DNA from: Cryomorphaceae bacterium | Lineage (GTDB): Bacteria; Bacteroidota; Bacteroidia; Flavobacteriales; Schleiferiaceae | Direction: 5' to 3' | Assembly (NCBI GenBank): GCA_013911625.1 | Contig: JACESW010000080.1 | Coordinates: 1 to 6,260 of the forward strand | DNA length: 6,260 nt | Shown: in pieces, positions 6,010 through 6,260 of the stretch | Layout of the letters: each line of letters begins with the position of its first letter | How positions within the stretch are numbered: position 1 is the first letter of the stretch | Position numbers and translations under genes: made by a program | Notes under the pieces: generated by a model | What the model saw: the letters and a program-made list of their open reading frames with translations, nothing else | The model's database searches: none | What the model was told of the DNA's origin: nothing

Positions 6010-6026
6010 CCGCATTTTTAGTGCGG
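6010..6026 (+). other. Small hairpin in the lon leader
   Basis: CCGCA (6010-6014) is the exact complement of TGCGG (6022-6026) around a 7-base loop (TTTTTAG). It lies 9 bases before the first possible lon start and 24 before the preferred one. A five-base-pair stem can occur by chance; it may have no function, or it may affect translation of lon. Confidence 0.3.
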
Positions 6027-6049
6027 CCGGGAAGATGTTGCACAGAATT

Positions 6050-6260
6050 ATGGACAGTTTGTCACTTAGCGATATAATTAACGAAAGCACGGAATTTATT
6101 CCGTTGATGACTTCAGACGATGAGGTAGAGATTAATTCTACGGATTTACCCGAAGAACTTGCTATTCTCCCATTGAGAAACACCGTCATCTTTCCTGGGG
6201 TTGTGGCGCCTATTACTGCGGGTCGTGATAAGAGCTTACGCCTTATTCGCAGCATTACCG
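6050..6260 (+). CDS. lon: Lon ATP-dependent protease, N-terminal part, cut by window edge
   Basis: Seventy codons of the N-terminus of Lon, the cytoplasmic AAA+ serine protease that degrades damaged and short-lived regulatory proteins; the full enzyme is about 800 residues, so the ATPase and Ser-Lys protease parts are beyond the edge. After a variable acidic lead (MDSLSLSDIINESTEFIPLM...), residues from about 38 read LAILPLRNTVIFPGVVAPITAGRDKS, the characteristic start of the Lon substrate-binding domain in Bacteroidota. Start choice: the ATG at 6050 and an in-frame ATG at 6035 (adding MLHRI) are both possible; an in-frame stop at 5999-6001 excludes anything further upstream. GGGAAG directly abuts the 6035 ATG, too close to be a useful ribosome site, and the 6050 start resembles homologues slightly better. 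The preceding terminator means lon has its own promoter between about 5989 and 6034; I see only a loose TATAAA at 5993-5998 with no -35. Confidence 0.93.
   Translation, partial: MDSLSLSDIINESTEFIPLMTSDDEVEINSTDLPEELAILPLRNTVIFPGVVAPITAGRDKSLRLIRSIT

Noticed and set aside
5992..6255. Minus-strand 87-codon ORF opposite the lon start
   Set aside because: It is antisense to the unmistakable Lon N-terminal motif and has no protein-like features.

Overview
This 6260-base window looks chromosomal and comes from a member of the Bacteroidota, most likely a marine or freshwater flavobacterial (Flavobacteriales or Cryomorphaceae-like) lineage. The reasons are the family-level look of the Lon N-terminus, the DUF6089-type outer-membrane barrel, the MarR protein type, the scarcity of Shine-Dalgarno sites and one TAnnTTTG-type promoter element. 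I see no phage, integron, CRISPR, rRNA or tRNA features. The only trace of a mobile element is one InsA-like DNA-binding protein that appears to be domesticated.

Left part, minus strand (4391 down to 1). Two lipoprotein genes overlap by 4 bases: a TPR plus CsgG-like lipoprotein (3012-4391) and an LPP20-family lipoprotein (1762-3015). A MarR-family regulator (1293-1721) follows in the same direction. A perfect 7+7 inverted repeat (1743-1758) sits just ahead of it and is a good candidate autoregulatory operator. A 292-base non-coding stretch (1001-1292) with five ACAAG/CTTGT copies comes next, then a small zinc-ribbon/HTH protein related to IS1 InsA (557-1000). The N-terminal 170 codons of acetyl-CoA synthetase (acs, 1-511) run off the left edge.

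Right part, plus strand (4461 to 6260). A YaaA/DUF328 peroxide-stress protein (4461-5228) is followed 11 bases later by a DUF6089-like outer-membrane beta-barrel protein (5240-5932). An intrinsic terminator with a GAGA tetraloop (5959-5988) closes this pair. The N-terminus of the Lon protease (6050-6260) then runs off the right edge. The lipoprotein pair and yaaA are divergent and share a 69-base control region.

How the parts may work together: the MarR protein and the InsA-like protein plausibly control acetate/acyl-CoA metabolism (acs). The two lipoproteins probably form one periplasm-facing envelope complex of the CsgG/FlgO-LPP20 type, with unknown function. YaaA and Lon are stress or housekeeping genes. 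The most worthwhile leads are the lipoprotein pair, the MarR palindrome, and the InsA-like gene beside acs.
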